A model generated the notes under the pieces. The model saw only the letters and a program-made list of their open reading frames with translations, was not told the DNA's origin and ran no database searches. DNA of 64,000 nucleotides from Siphonodentalium dalli (taxonomy: Eukaryota; Mollusca; Scaphopoda; Gadilida; Siphonodentaliidae). The translations under genes and the position numbers were made by a program. Location of the stretch: NCBI GenBank assembly GCA_032622095.1, contig CP136064.1:115804004-115868003 (forward strand), in the 5' to 3' direction. Below, piece by piece: positions 1 through 48,299 of this stretch; position 1 is the first letter of the stretch; every line of letters begins with the position of its first letter.

Positions 1-5
1 GTTGG

Positions 6-383
6 TCATTTGAGACCGACGTTCCATAGAATAATGCTGTTTATAAAGATAATACGTACCATTTTCAATACTTCGGTTTCCTTTTTCACAAAATAATCAC
101 AGACGCACCGTCGCATTGTAAACTGCGCACTGGAGCTTTTATCACAAGCGAACCGCTTCCCATGGAGCAGCTTACCCCCAGTGTTATTGCTTATTTTGAG
201 GACTGAACCATATACCGGTATTGTTTTAAATATAATAGACTGATAATACTTACCATTACTTACATTACAACACATTAAACAACTGTTCATATGAATGTTC
301 ATGTACCGTTTTATCGCTTTGCTGGAAAAGTGGAAATAATCGGAGCCACCATCGGAATAGCAGGATATTTTTGCCGACACCAA
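6..383 (-). other. 125-codon open frame of a dispersed repeat, function unknown
   Basis: An unbroken - strand frame rich in Cys and Ser, with no domain I recognise. Its start region (230-375) resembles 2560-2720 (shared CTTACCATTACTTAC..., CGCTTTGCTG, AATCGG). The frame is therefore more likely part of an old repeat than a host exon. Confidence 0.3.
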
Positions 384-928
384 TTATAAACAGATTACCC
401 AAATGTCAGCCGATTCCGAATGCCGATCCAGTCAATCTGTTCAGAGACCCGCCTAGATGGCGACTTGGGAGACATCTTCTCCCTAAAATGTGCCACTTCT
501 ACCTATTTTTGTCCTGGGGAGAAATGACTTTTCTCATATATAACCAGTACTTATGCATATTTCAAAACAGTATATTTGAAGTGTATTTACTGATTTAGTG
601 GTGTATTTATATATTATAATGGCATTAGAAGTGACTATTCCCAATTTGAATAAGTTTAGGCGGGTCCCTGATTTATCATGAACACAGTGCAAAATGAATT
701 ATAAATTAATATTGTGTTATTATTTTTAGCTGATAATACGGTGAACATTTATGATCAAACAATGAAGACATTTATCCAAGAGTAAATTTAAGATTTCCCA
801 CGAGGCTCGGGAGGCCAGCAGGTGCGACATAGAGAACTATAATGTAGACAAAATAATATCATAATTACGTCAAGCATTTAAGGACATTCTATCTGAGCAT
901 GAGCGGTGACTGCGTTGTACATTGATAT

Positions 929-2180
929 TAGGGGTGGGAAGATACGCTAGTGCCACGATACGATACGTATCTCGATACACCGTTCGCGATACGAGTGCGT
1001 ATCTAGATACATATATACATACTACATAGATACACTCCAGACATTGTTTCATAATTTAATCAAATCAAACATGACAACTCAAACACAAGCTTATTAGGGC
1101 AAATAGCATTACTGTGCCTACTTGCAACTGAAACAACTTTCAAACAAGTCAATAGTTATTATGAGTCTGATCTACTCTAAACAGTAAATACAAGATCGAC
1201 TATTTATTGGTAAGTTAATGGTAACGCAGGTTCTTTCTCAAAAAAATTAAAGTGTCAACATTTTCTGAGTTCAGCATTGAGCGCTGAGCATTTATAATAT
1301 CGCCAGCAGTCGAAAACACTCTTTATCCCATTTACTAGGGTAGCTAACAAACCGAAGTGCTGCCAAACTTTAGACTTGTATTTGTCTGCGGGTTTGGGTT
1401 TTATAATGAATTTTTCTGCGATTGCTGAGGAATCTCAACTGCTGGCTCCGTAGACGCCATTACATTTACAAAGTTTATTTAAAAAAAACGGATGTTGAAA
1501 CTTCAAGTTCAAGGACGATGACCACAAAATCGGGTAATCAAGACTTGCACAAAGAAAGTCTCAAGACTTGCACAAAGAAAGTCCGTAAGTGATCATGCTT
1601 GAAATCACTTGTTAATAAATCACAAAACGCGGAGCTGCCAATGTAAGAGGAGTAACTCTAAATACAATGTACTAGATTCAGACCACTGGACTCGTAACTA
1701 TAAGAATTGAGTTCGAGTGACACGCGATTACGCGGTCAAAATGAAGGGTACCGCGGAAAGTACCGGTATATTTAGAAGGCAGTTGTGCGTCAGCTGCGAG
1801 CGCACGTGACATGTGCTTCCGAAAAAGAAACGGGAAGTTATATATCAATTGTGCCATGTGGCGTAAATATGCACCGGCTCTAATCAAACACGCGATGCAT
1901 GTGCAGCACGGACACATTATAGTACGTTTCATCACTTTCGCGCGAAGCTATATATGCACATGCGAAGTCTTGTTTTAACTTTGTTTTAGGACTGAAACTC
2001 TCGATATATCTTAATAGCCGATCAAGTGACTATGCTTTTCAAAGTTTTCGTACAGTAAACATTTATTATGAATTATACGTGTATCGCAATACGACGATAT
2101 TTAAGGATTTGTATCGGTGCATGCATCGTATGTTACCGTATCGCGATACACCGGTGCATCGGTGTATCTACCCACCCCTA
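929..2180. mobile_element. Non-autonomous hAT transposon with 8-bp target duplication
   Basis: The ends are inverted: TAGGGGTGGGAAGATAC at the left and GTGTATCTACCCACCCCTA at the right, followed inward by CGATACG/CGTATCG-rich subterminal repeats. ATTGATAT is duplicated exactly at 921-928 and 2181-2188. The 8-bp duplication and C/GGGGTGGG-type ends are hAT features. Length is 1252 bp, so it is an internal deletion derivative. Confidence 0.92.
1215..1480 (-). pseudogene. hAT transposase remnant: BED-finger N-terminus joined to C-terminal hATC piece
   Basis: Read on the - strand, 1480 to about 1320 gives MASTEPAVEIPQQSQKN and, after a frameshift, KYKSKVWQHFG, the start of a BED-type zinc finger. 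From about 1315 to 1215 it gives STAGDIINAQRSMLNSENVD followed by TLIFLRKNL and a stop, the hAT C-terminal dimerisation segment. The catalytic middle is missing. Confidence 0.82.
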
Positions 2181-2559
2181 ATTGATATACTGCTGGGCCA
2201 GAATCTATTTTAGTTACATCAAAGGACAGCCATCGGCCTGTGATAAGAATTGAAACTTGAGTCGAAAGGGGCAATGTCGATCAGCCTGCGTGCATCTTTT
2301 CGATGGGCCAGAATAATTTTTTAGCTAGAGTCATCTACTTTACTAGTAATACTGAATCAAAAGTTTGTTATTTCACAATTCAAAATGCCATAGAAGTCCA
2401 CTTTAATCTGTGTTGGGCGTTTGACCATGTGGTCGCCAATATATTCCCAATTGTGCATACGGGAAGTCAGCAGTCTATTTTCAGCACACAATTTAATATG
2501 ATTATATAGTCTTTACTGTTTATCCACTGTATTAACCACCATGCAGTACTATTTAACTG

Positions 2560-2720
2560 TAAAAGCCTGACCATACTTAACAAGTTACCATTACTTACTG
2601 TACAACACCAAAAGCAACAGTTCATTTGAACATTGATTAAACTTGATTTGCCTTTTCTCGCTTTGCTGCACAGAAAGCATAATCAATCGGAATGCCATAA
2701 TAACGGCAGAATATTTTTTG
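2560..2720. repeat. Diverged second copy of the 230-375 repeat
   Basis: It shares TACCATTACTTAC, ACAGTTCAT, TTTTCTCGCTTTGCTG, AATCGGA and a final GCAGAATATTTTT with 230-375, in the same orientation and order. No terminal repeats are visible. Confidence 0.5.
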
Positions 2721-2819
2721 ACTATTGGAAATTTTCCCCAGCAGTAAAATAGGCTGTTTTGGTTTAGTTTTACAAAAAAATCTGCATTTTATATTCCATG
2801 CTCTTTCAGGCCAAATAAA

Positions 2820-3110
2820 CATACCTGTATGTTTATTAATATTATGAAATTAAATCCACCCTGCATGTTGCTCATTCAGGTCTGCACCTTTTTTGGAAAA
2901 TTGATGGCTCGATAGTGGAGTCCATAATGGCTGCCGGTCCAAATATAAAATACCAGAATATCGGTTCTCAAAGTGGCGGTTGCAAGACAAACATCTTAGT
3001 ATTCTTACAAGAACATGTGGAATTGTTGTTATTACGTTGTTGCACTTCCAGGCATTTGAATAATTATTGACTCTTTTTGTGAGAATTGATAACATGCTTC
3101 CACCCTGTAC
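2820..3110 (-). repeat. Repeat copy, inverted relative to 42360-42740
   Basis: Reverse-complement similarity to 42360-42740 covers GCAGGGCGGAATATAAG, GATAACATGCTTCCA, TTCTTACAAGAACATGTGGA and the TACATGTATGTTTATT end. This copy lacks the outer GTGTGCCAAATA terminus. Confidence 0.75.
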
Positions 3111-4080
3111 TTATATTCCGCCCTGCACTTCTACAACTCTGTTAATTAGTATCGGCTGATCCGACGAAAATGCCTAGGCAAAAAGAAATTTTGGCGGCTA
3201 TTTTTTGGCCGAGGCAAATCTAAGAAACTGCCAATATTTTGTGCAAAATTTAAACAAATTGCTGCAGATATTATCTTAGTGTGAGAAGTGTCGCACTGTG
3301 GAAGTCTGTAGACAGCAAAAATTCATTGTTGAATGCCAAGAACTGAAATAACATTGATTACAGATGTATCTTGATAATCAGCAATTTTTTATTAAGGTCA
3401 GAACCAACCAGGGTCTAGCTGCCATGGATGATAATATGGCAAGTTCTAATTGTGAACGTTATATCTAGAGCATGCAACTACATGTACATGTATGTGGATC
3501 CTAGGATTTTTAGCCCAGGAAATAATTCTGGCCTAGGCAATCTTTTAGCATAGGCAATTTTTTGATAATTAACAGGGCTGCTTCTATTTGGCACACAAGG
3601 GTATAGGCCCCTGTCATAGGAAACACCAAGATTTTTTCAGGCCCTGCCATTTATAAAATGCAAAGCCTGATTCAATGAAACTGTCTATTCAGTTGGACAT
3701 AATTTCATTGTGTGTTCTTATTTCCTGTGATAATGTAGGTGTTAGTTATGATTTAAATGCTGACATAGCCGTACAGGCACCCAAATTTTTTTGGGAGGGG
3801 GCTGAGACTTTTTGCCCGAATTTGTTTTCATGATATATTCATGGTTGTAACAGTTTTTTGTAGAATATGCATTGTATATACACATAAATATAACAAAATA
3901 GATTCAAATTAACCTTAAATATATATAATTTGGGCAGTAATGTGAAAAATACTGCAATTTTCTACAATTTCCCTCTCAAATACCATTCAATTTGCCTGAA
4001 TTTTACCGAAAATATCTCCAATTCACCTGAAAATTGCCCAAATTTTGAGCTTTGAATGGCTATGACTTCTGAAATATGAA
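3111..4080. other. Intergenic or intronic stretch without recognisable features
   Basis: AT-rich sequence with scattered CCTAGGCAA-type words and an isolated ACACAAGGGTATA near 3585 that resembles the 42345-42745 terminus. The next upstream guanylate cyclase exon was sought here and not found. Confidence 0.5.
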
Positions 4081-4193
4081 CAGCCCTTATAATTGGCAAC
4101 AGCAATCAGCAATGCCAAAGCCATTTGCTGAAGCAAACTGGACCCATGACATAGCGGATTACCGAAGCCAAGAAATCTGAATTGAGAGGGCTG
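4081..4193. mobile_element. CAGCC-ended MITE, copy 1 (6-bp target duplication)
   Basis: Begins CAGCCCTTATAATTGGC and ends GAATTGAGAGGGCTG. TATGAA flanks both sides (4075-4080 and 4194-4199). Same family as 5884-6030, 31443-31565 and 39409-39509. Confidence 0.8.
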
Positions 4194-4314
4194 TATGAAT
4201 GGCCGAAAGCTTCAAGAAAGTGCAACCTGTTGATTATACAACATGATCACCCTATATTCTAATACTAATCAGGCCTGCAGATTACACCCACCTATTACAA
4301 TTTACCTTTTTCAG

Positions 4315-41087
<36,773 letters not shown>

Positions 41088-42337
41088 ATGTTATGTTATA
41101 AAATAGATCCTATTAGGCCAAAGAAACAAAAAGTATTGATTCTCGGGCACCGGTGCATTGAATAAAATGGCCCGCGTTAAACGTTTTTTATTGCCACCAC
41201 GGAATTGGAAATTTATAAAGAGGTGACAGCGTCAAAGTATAAACATAATTCACTGAAAGCTTTAAGTATGATGGTTCATTGATGGTGAGGTGTTGGCCAA
41301 CCACAAATAAGATTGAAATATGGACCTTCACAGGGTCGGAGAACAATTAGTTTGAACAGGAAGTTTGAGAACGCGGGTATAATATAAGAAAATTTCAGGT
41401 CAACTATATCACAACAACTAAAATAAAAATAAAATCCTGCCTCCCTCAGGGATTTAAAAATAAAATTGCCAGAGAATCATATTTTTTTTTGTATGACCTT
41501 ACCTTGTTTTTAATCACACCACTGTTTGTTTTCTATCTGAATATATTGTGATCTGTTATCTTCATTTAAAATTATATTCCTTATTCATCTGGTGAAGAAT
41601 TTTATTATCATTTTCATTAAATATTTTTATAGGATATTTATATGCATTTACTTCTATCATTTTATTACTCTACGCATTTATTTTCCATGACGCCTCACAG
41701 GTTTCTTGGTCATCAGGAGTTGATATAAATCTTTCCGGCATGTCAGCACTAAATTAAAATAACACTGATTCAATGACCACTCAATAGTACAACATTAATG
41801 TATTTCAATAGATAATGTTAGAATATGCTGCTATATTCATTTGCAATTACAGTGAATGTTCCTTGTAATTTCGTAGGCACATATTTTATCATTATGAGAT
41901 AATATCTATTACAAATTTAAACATTTGAGTTGATATTGAGCCAGATTATTGAAATCCAATTCATGGCTACTAAAGTGGATATGTCAGAAAGAGCATCATG
42001 AAAATTGAATTATCTGAAATATTATTTATGCAGGCCACACTGACATAATCTAGAAGAGTATGAAGAATTGTTGGCTCCCTTCATAAATGTTATTTACGAT
42101 AATTCACATTTCATGATTTACATCAACATGTTTGTGAGCTGACTTTCTAACCAGAGTATATGAAGTGCTTTGTGTGATATGTCAGAAATATGTGTTTTAT
42201 CCATATCTATTGCTAAAGTATCTATGTATGATTTGTACTTACCACGGTTATTCTTGTCACAATAATATGAATGAAGCAAGAAGTTTTTCTATTAATGTAA
42301 CCATGAAGACTTCATGTAAGATTTAGTGTCAGTATAC
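41088..42337 (+). other. 3' UTR of the guanylate cyclase gene and AT-rich flank
   Basis: After the stop, AATAAA occurs at 41161-41166 and again in 41422-41433, so the transcript could end near 41.18 kb or 41.45 kb. The rest of the stretch is AT-rich and I recognise no gene or repeat in it. Confidence 0.55.
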
Positions 42338-42746
42338 TCTTGTGTGCCAAATAGAAGTGCAGGGCGGAATATAAGAATTACAGGGTGGAAATTCTGAGAA
42401 ATTAATTACATGTGTATAGTGCAGGGCGGAATAGAAGTACAGGTTGGAAGCATGTTATCAATTTTCACAAAAAAGGCAATGATTATTCAAATGCAAGGAA
42501 GTGCAACAACATAATAAAAACAATTCCACATGTTCTTGTAAGAATACTAAGATATTTGATTCGCGTCTGCCACTTTGAGAATTGATATTCTGGTATTTTA
42601 TTTGCGCCGGCAGCCGTTCTGGACTTCCACCATCGAGCTATCAATTTTCCACCAAAAAAAACCCCAAATAAGCATCATGCAGGCTGGATTTTGTTTCTTC
42701 ATAAATTTAATATACATGTATGTTTATTTGGCACACAAGAGTATTA
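42338..42746. mobile_element. TIR element with TACTCTTGTGTGCCAAATA ends
   Basis: TACTCTTGTGTGCCAAATA at the left pairs with TATTTGGCACACAAGAGTA at the right. The interior matches 2820-3110 in inverse orientation. No coding capacity. Confidence 0.8.
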
Positions 42747-43008
42747 CCGTAAAACCATACCTGTCACCTGTGCATATAAATATAGATCATTGGTTCCTTA
42801 GAAATCAGTCGACACACACCGCTTTCACGTGAGGGTTTATCTTCTCCTTCACAACAATTGAATCCATATAAATTTTTCCAGAATACAATACCTTGGTAAG
42901 TACAATGATGTCCTCCCGAGTCGATGAAGAAAATTAAAATTAAAATATTTCAATTTTTTTTCTTGTTTTGTTTGAACTGAGTAATTTTGATTAACCTAAT
43001 TGACACTT

Positions 43009-43041
43009 CCTTTACTAAATACTCATTGACTGGTGGTTCCC
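43009..43041. mobile_element. Broken end of the 62738-family MITE
   Basis: CCTTTACTAAATACTCATTG resembles the 62738 and 31663 termini and stops where the 43046 element begins. This is an older element interrupted by a younger one. Confidence 0.5.
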
Positions 43042-43045
43042 TTAA

Positions 43046-43418
43046 CCCTTTACCCAACAGAACGGCCCTGTTCCAATGCATTCTCTTATATATGCGAGTC
43101 GACCATAGGTCGCCTCGCATATATAAGAGAATGCATTGGCTTAACACATTAAAAATTATAAAATTGTTAAAGAAAGTAAGAAAAAATGGTAAAAAAAAGA
43201 TTTTTTTTAGGCCAATGCATTCTCTTATATATGCGAGGCGACCTATGGTCGACTCGCATATATAAGAGAATGCATTGGCACAGGGCATAACTGTAACTAT
43301 CACAATGTGGTCAAGGAGCCGATTCCAATGATATCCATATTTGTATGGTTCTATTGAGACAGGCCGAAGATATTTTAGGCTGTTGAAGCTTTATTTGGCC
43401 GGTTTGTTGGGTAAAGGG
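43046..43418. mobile_element. TTAA MITE made of two mirrored hairpins
   Basis: Ends CCCTTTACCCAACAGAAC / GGTTTGTTGGGTAAAGGG with TTAA at 43042-43045 and 43419-43422. Inside lie two 67-bp perfect hairpins (43073-43139 and 43212-43278), CCAATGCATTCTCTTATATA...; each is the reverse complement of the other. Confidence 0.9.
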
Positions 43419-43479
43419 TTAAGATATCTTCAGATAATAAGTTCAAGAGTAAATTTTGGATGGAAATTTTCTTCTTCTT

Positions 43480-43484
<5 letters not shown>

Positions 43485-43516
<32 letters not shown>
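43485..43516. repeat. 32-base G homopolymer
   Basis: Uninterrupted G run after a T-rich tract. Frames through it give poly-Gly and are not genes. Confidence 0.95.
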
Positions 43517-43517
<1 letters not shown>

Positions 43518-43840
43518 GAGGTATTGAAATGTTTCAACATATTGGAATCAGCTTGTCCGTCTTTCACTCCATCTGGACGCAATTTTGTCAAGAGCTTTTA
43601 TTCCTACATTTTTCGTTGACTCTTGAGGAAGAAGATACTTTGGCAATATAATGAAGACATTCACACAAAATGAGCATTGAGACTTTTAAATGATAATTTA
43701 GATTTTGCCTATTTAGCATGTTTTCTCAGGTTTGATATGTTTTATAATAAATATTTTCCTTTAAGTCTGAGCCTTGTGAAGGCCATGAAGATTGATATTT
43801 ACTACTATTTGTTTATATTTGAACTTGTTACCAAAACTTA

Positions 43841-44203
43841 CAGTATTGCCCTAAATAATCGACTCCTTAACCACAGCAGAATTCTGGGTAATTTTTCAGG
43901 ATTTAGTCGGAAATATGGCTTGTTGCCATTCATCGGAAAGCTTTGTGAGAATTATGGGTAATTTTTCAGTATTTAGTCGGAAATATGGCTTGTTGCCATT
44001 CATCGGAAAGCTCTGAGAATTATGGGTAATTTTTCAGGATTTAGTTGGAAATATGGCTTGTTGCCATTCATCAGAAAGCTCTGTCACTCACTGACAGTGA
44101 GAGGTTTTTGATGAATGGCAATAGGCCAGATTTCCAACTATATCCTGAAAAATTACCCATAATTCTGCTGTGGTTAAGGAGTCGATTATTTAGGGCATTA
44201 CTG
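43841..44203. mobile_element. Palindromic TA-flanked MITE, copy 8, left arm triplicated
   Basis: The left arm core AATTATGGGTAATTTTTCAG...GGAAAGCTCTG occurs three times before a single right arm. TA flanks at 43839-43840 and 44204-44205. Length is 363 bp against the usual 215. Confidence 0.92.
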
Positions 44204-44380
44204 TACCTTCACTTGTTATTTCCGTCCACCTCTAGATACTTTGCTATTCTAGCCTGAACTGCATTCCGGTAATTTGTAATATATGTTTATTTAATAAATG
44301 AAAGTATTAAGAATTGTTAATAAATATTTTTATGATCTGTTGATGGTTTCTGTTTAGTCTGCAGCCATTGAAATTAGCTA

Positions 44381-44564
44381 CAGTAATGCCCTAAATAATC
44401 TACTCCTTAATCACAGCAGAATTATGGGTAATTGTTCAGGATTTAGTCAGAAATAATGCTTGTTGCCATTGATTAATGGCAACAAGCCATATTTCCGACT
44501 AAATCCTGAACAATTACCCATAATTCTGCTGTGGTTAAGGAGTCGATTATTTAGGGCATTACTG
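44381..44564. mobile_element. Palindromic TA-flanked MITE, copy 9 (shortened centre)
   Basis: Both ends and TA flanks are present. The centre is reduced to TTGCCATTGATTAATGGCAA. Confidence 0.92.
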
Positions 44565-44566
44565 TA

Positions 44567-45372
44567 CAGTAAAAGGCAATGCCGTAGAAGCCAATATAGA
44601 ATTTCATGTAATTCTAAAGCATTATGCCGTATAGAAGAAAATCAATAACCCTGGTTTCAATAGATCAAAGTTCTAACTTTGCACTTATTATTAGCCCTTG
44701 TCACGTTTATTCATGCTATCACATCGTACAGTCATTATTTTAAATTTAAAACTTGTAGCAAGTGTGAAAAACTCAATGTTACGCTGAATGTGAAATTACT
44801 TCCATTTGACTATGGTGCATTATGGATTACTATAAATTAATAGCATTACATGCAGATGGCAAGATAATTCATTCGCAGTTCACACAATGTGTCCAACAGC
44901 TAAAGCGACCTACAGGGCCTGAAACCTACATCACTGAAGTAGCGTTCAGACGAGTTCATTGCATTGAAAAATGGGGGGAGGGGCACTGTGGGTTCTTTTC
45001 CCCTTGGTCAAATCCCCCCCATCTATACATCACTTTCGTATATAATGTGAACTATCAGTAGATGTCGCGTATGCCCAGAGTTAACCCATGCATGTGTAAT
45101 CTAATCCTGATTCTCTTTGATCTTGATTGGTGTGTTTAGCGACATTGACAAAATGTAGCATGTCTGTCTCGCCTCGACAATGTGAATACAATGGTCAAGG
45201 TTGAAATGCGTAATCAATATAGTGCGATGTCGCATTTAAAAGCCAGTACATTAGAATATATCATGTGTGTGCATCCAAGGGTGAATGGATAAACAGATAA
45301 TTGACAATTTCAAGGTGACAGAAAGAAAGTTTGACTTTTAAACGTCTCAAAAATGCATAATGTTGTTTATTC
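44567..45372. other. Stretch without recognisable features
   Basis: A 79-codon + frame near 44.82-45.06 kb has no domain I recognise. The rest is AT-rich. Confidence 0.45.
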
Positions 45373-45375
45373 TAA

Positions 45376-45717
45376 AGGCCCTTCCACATGACATTTACTT
45401 ACCTTTTTCCACTGCAAAAGTGGCGGGTGTTTTTTGTGTTTCCGTTACTCAGGGTTTTTTTTTATTTGCGTATTTTTGTTTTTAAAATGACTGTACGGTG
45501 AAGCGATGCACATTGTCTAAAACTTGCCAATATGAAGACCGAAAACTGCTGCGCTTCCAGTGTCTATGTTACATTCTATGTTATGTCAATTGTTATTGTA
45601 AATCTGTGGCAGCGTTTTCTTTGTAATTTGCAATTTGCCCGCAGTGTTGAAGCACTCATTGCCTCCAGTGTGCTCTAATTCAATGAACCGTGACAAAAAC
45701 GCTGTGTGGAAGGGCCA
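45376..45717. mobile_element. PIF/Harbinger-like MITE with TAA duplication, copy 1
   Basis: AGGCCCTTCCACATG at the left, TGTGTGGAAGGGCCA at the right, with TAA at 45373-45375 and 45718-45720. The 3-bp TAA target and GGCCCTT-type end point to PIF/Harbinger (inference). The related copy is 62828-63284. Confidence 0.75.
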
Positions 45718-45935
45718 TAACACTTCTTTGTGCTGGAGATCCAACTTTTGCCAATGGCTACATTCCCCATCATCACACCTTTCTCCCCTCTTTATCAGCT
45801 CTAATATCAGGCGAAAATGAATTCGAAATTTGGGTGAACTTTTTCAGCAATATACAACATGATGTATAGCATTTCTTTTGAGTAATTTCAAATATTCAAA
45901 GCAGACATACAACTCAATTTTGTCTTCTAGTTTCA

Positions 45936-46162
45936 CCCTTTCATGACGGGAGCTGCAGCATTAAATATGTGCCAGTGCATTATCTTATATATGCAAATCT
46001 CCCATAGGGAGCCTTGCATATATAAGAGAATACAGACTTACAAAGTCAAGGTAAATATTGTCAGACCAATGCATTCTCTTATATGGGTGACTCGCATATA
46101 TACAAATATGCATTGGCATAGGGTTTTCAAAAACAAATCAGGAAGCTCCAGTCGTGAAAGGG
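45936..46162. mobile_element. TTAA-type MITE with two hairpins
   Basis: CCCTTTCATGACGGGAGCT at the left and AGCTCCAGTCGTGAAAGGG at the right. Flanks are TTCA (one mismatch) and TTAA (46163-46166). Hairpins GTGCATTATCTTATATATGC and CAATGCATTCTCTTATATG are the same kind as in 43046-43418. Confidence 0.85.
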
Positions 46163-46379
46163 TTAATGTCGTACATTCTGGGTGGTAGATTATAATGATG
46201 GTTCACTCTGTAGAAGAAACATTTATTGTGATTCTTCAATCTGAAAATCTGTGGCCAGCCACATCTACAATTCACTGAACTGTTCTTCACATATCCTATT
46301 TACAACATGTATCTAGCAGCTGTCAGATACAATGGACTGTCCTGAGGTGGAAACAACTGGGAAGATCAAATCCACTTCA

Positions 46380-46568
<189 letters not shown>

Positions 46569-46608
46569 TCAGGTCAAGTACATCCTGAATTCAACTATAA
46601 TAGTTTAA

Positions 46609-47209
46609 CTCATTACCACTCAGAAGCACCTTTTGTCACTGTACGTCATTTCCTCAGAGGCACCTTTTGTCACCTTACGTCATTTCCTCAGAGGCACCTT
46701 TTGACAAATTTTTATTTAATAAAAGTAAAAACCAAATTTTCGTGGCTTTCTCTATTGATCGTCATGATTGTTTTGATTTTACATGAAGTATGCGGTTGAA
46801 GTATATTCTATCCAATCAGAACATTTAATTCCATTCACGCCTTACCTTGCTCAAAAGTACATTTGTTAAAAAATAATAAAAACGATGATTGCTTTTGATA
46901 ACTGTTGCAACATTTTACATTTAAACTTGGAATTGTGACATTATGGAAAGGTGGCACAGTCTATTCAATTGGGAGTTTGAAACAACAAATTCTGAACAAA
47001 TACTAAATTGCGAAACCACAAAAGGCCATTTCTAGAATTTAGAAATTAGAATGATTGCGATTACAGAACTAAGATAAAAACTTGCTAAAGCCGACTAAAA
47101 CGTCAAAATCTCTGAGGAAATGGGACGTAAATTATGCACTGAGTTTTTAATGTCACAATGTCAAAGTAACCTGGGGTTTGTAGTCAGCTGCAGTCAGAGT
47201 GGTAATGAG
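46609..47209. mobile_element. TTAA-flanked TIR element, CTCATTACCACTC ends
   Basis: CTCATTACCACTC / GAGTGGTAATGAG with TTAA at 46605-46608 and 47210-47213. It holds three 33-bp direct repeats of AGAGGCACCTTTTGTCAC just inside the left end and an inverted match (CTCTGAGGAAATGGGACGTA) inside the right. No coding frame. Confidence 0.85.
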
Positions 47210-47229
47210 TTAACATGGAAATTGGCATT

Positions 47230-47540
47230 TGTGAATTTGATAAAAGAGGGATATCAGATCCAAAATTATATTTCAATGGGGTAGGCGAGGTTAATAATTT
47301 TTAGCAAATCAACCAAATCACCCTCACTAATAGGCTAGGGGTGTGTCATCATAAACTGTGTCATGAAATATAAACACAATCGGATAAATAATACACATGC
47401 TATGGTCGTTGGAAGGAGTTAATATTTCCCAAACTAATCCACTGATCAACACAAAATAGTTCATAATAAGCATGTAATTGGTTTTAGAAACCAATGCAAT
47501 GAGTCAATGTGAAAGAATACCAGCATTATTATCTTGCAGC
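47230..47540. repeat. Copy of the repeat at 55.96-56.25 kb
   Basis: AGCAAATCAACCAAATCACC, TCATCATAAACTGTG, CCCAAACTAATCCACTGATC and GTTTTAGAAACCAATGCAAT appear in the same order in both places. Confidence 0.7.
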
Positions 47541-48295
47541 CCAGCTGTCAGACTAATTAATTTATCTTTTAACTGACATATAAACAATACTGCCCATGTT
47601 CAAATTAATTAGCAAGAGTGGTGCCTGTGTTTACAAAAGCAGCCAATATATACTGGTACATGTATAATACATCATCCTCTAAACACTAGTTTGGAGGCTC
47701 ATCATTAATTTATTGACATTAAAGACTAGCTCAAATGTAATCCAATATCAGTATTAATGTATCATGTCCTGTGTATCTAAGCCGCCCTAACACAGCCCCA
47801 TTGAAATATCCCGTAACTATTTATTATAACTATAGGAAACCGAGTTGTCACCGAAGTTTTGTTTTCATTTTGCACTCCGCGCACATGGCTACTGGAGAAC
47901 CATGTGACATGACATCATCGTGGTAAGACTTCTGCAAGTTATGCTTTGCATCCAGTTCAGTGGATTTGGCAGAAAAAATATGCCCATCTTAGACAATTTG
48001 CAATAACAGATTTTAATGTTAAATGATGTAAACATGCATGTTCTATTCTATGACACATCAAAATAGGACGTTATTTGCCGGAATTACCTTATTTTTTATG
48101 TTAGAATGTGAAATTAAGACAAAATCTAGTGATTTTTGGAATCGGTCTCCCCAAGCCATGATACTATTAATGTGCCTGATATTTCTCAGTAATATATGGC
48201 GTGAAATGACATTTTGTATAACATTACCGAGTGTACATATACTACTTATCAATGTGATGGACCCTACTATTAGTCTATAAATCGACAATTAAGGC
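47541..48295. other. Stretch without recognisable features
   Basis: AT-rich, with no frame or terminal repeat of note. Confidence 0.4.
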
Positions 48296-48299
48296 AAAT

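Noticed and set aside
3420-3470. GATAATATGGCAAGTTCTAA region reading NMASSNC, like the NLKSSNC motif expected in the exon before 4315
   Set aside because: It is followed within four codons by a stop and has no donor that would leave the 8-10 residues needed before the FG motif.
42950-43303. 117-codon - and 92-codon + frames
   Set aside because: Overlapping by-products of the two mirrored hairpins in the TTAA element.
43341-43651. Two frames with 10-12 consecutive glycines
   Set aside because: Produced by the 32-base G homopolymer.
47881-48290. Overlapping 80-codon + and 76-codon - frames
   Set aside because: Mutual shadows; no recognisable domain in either.
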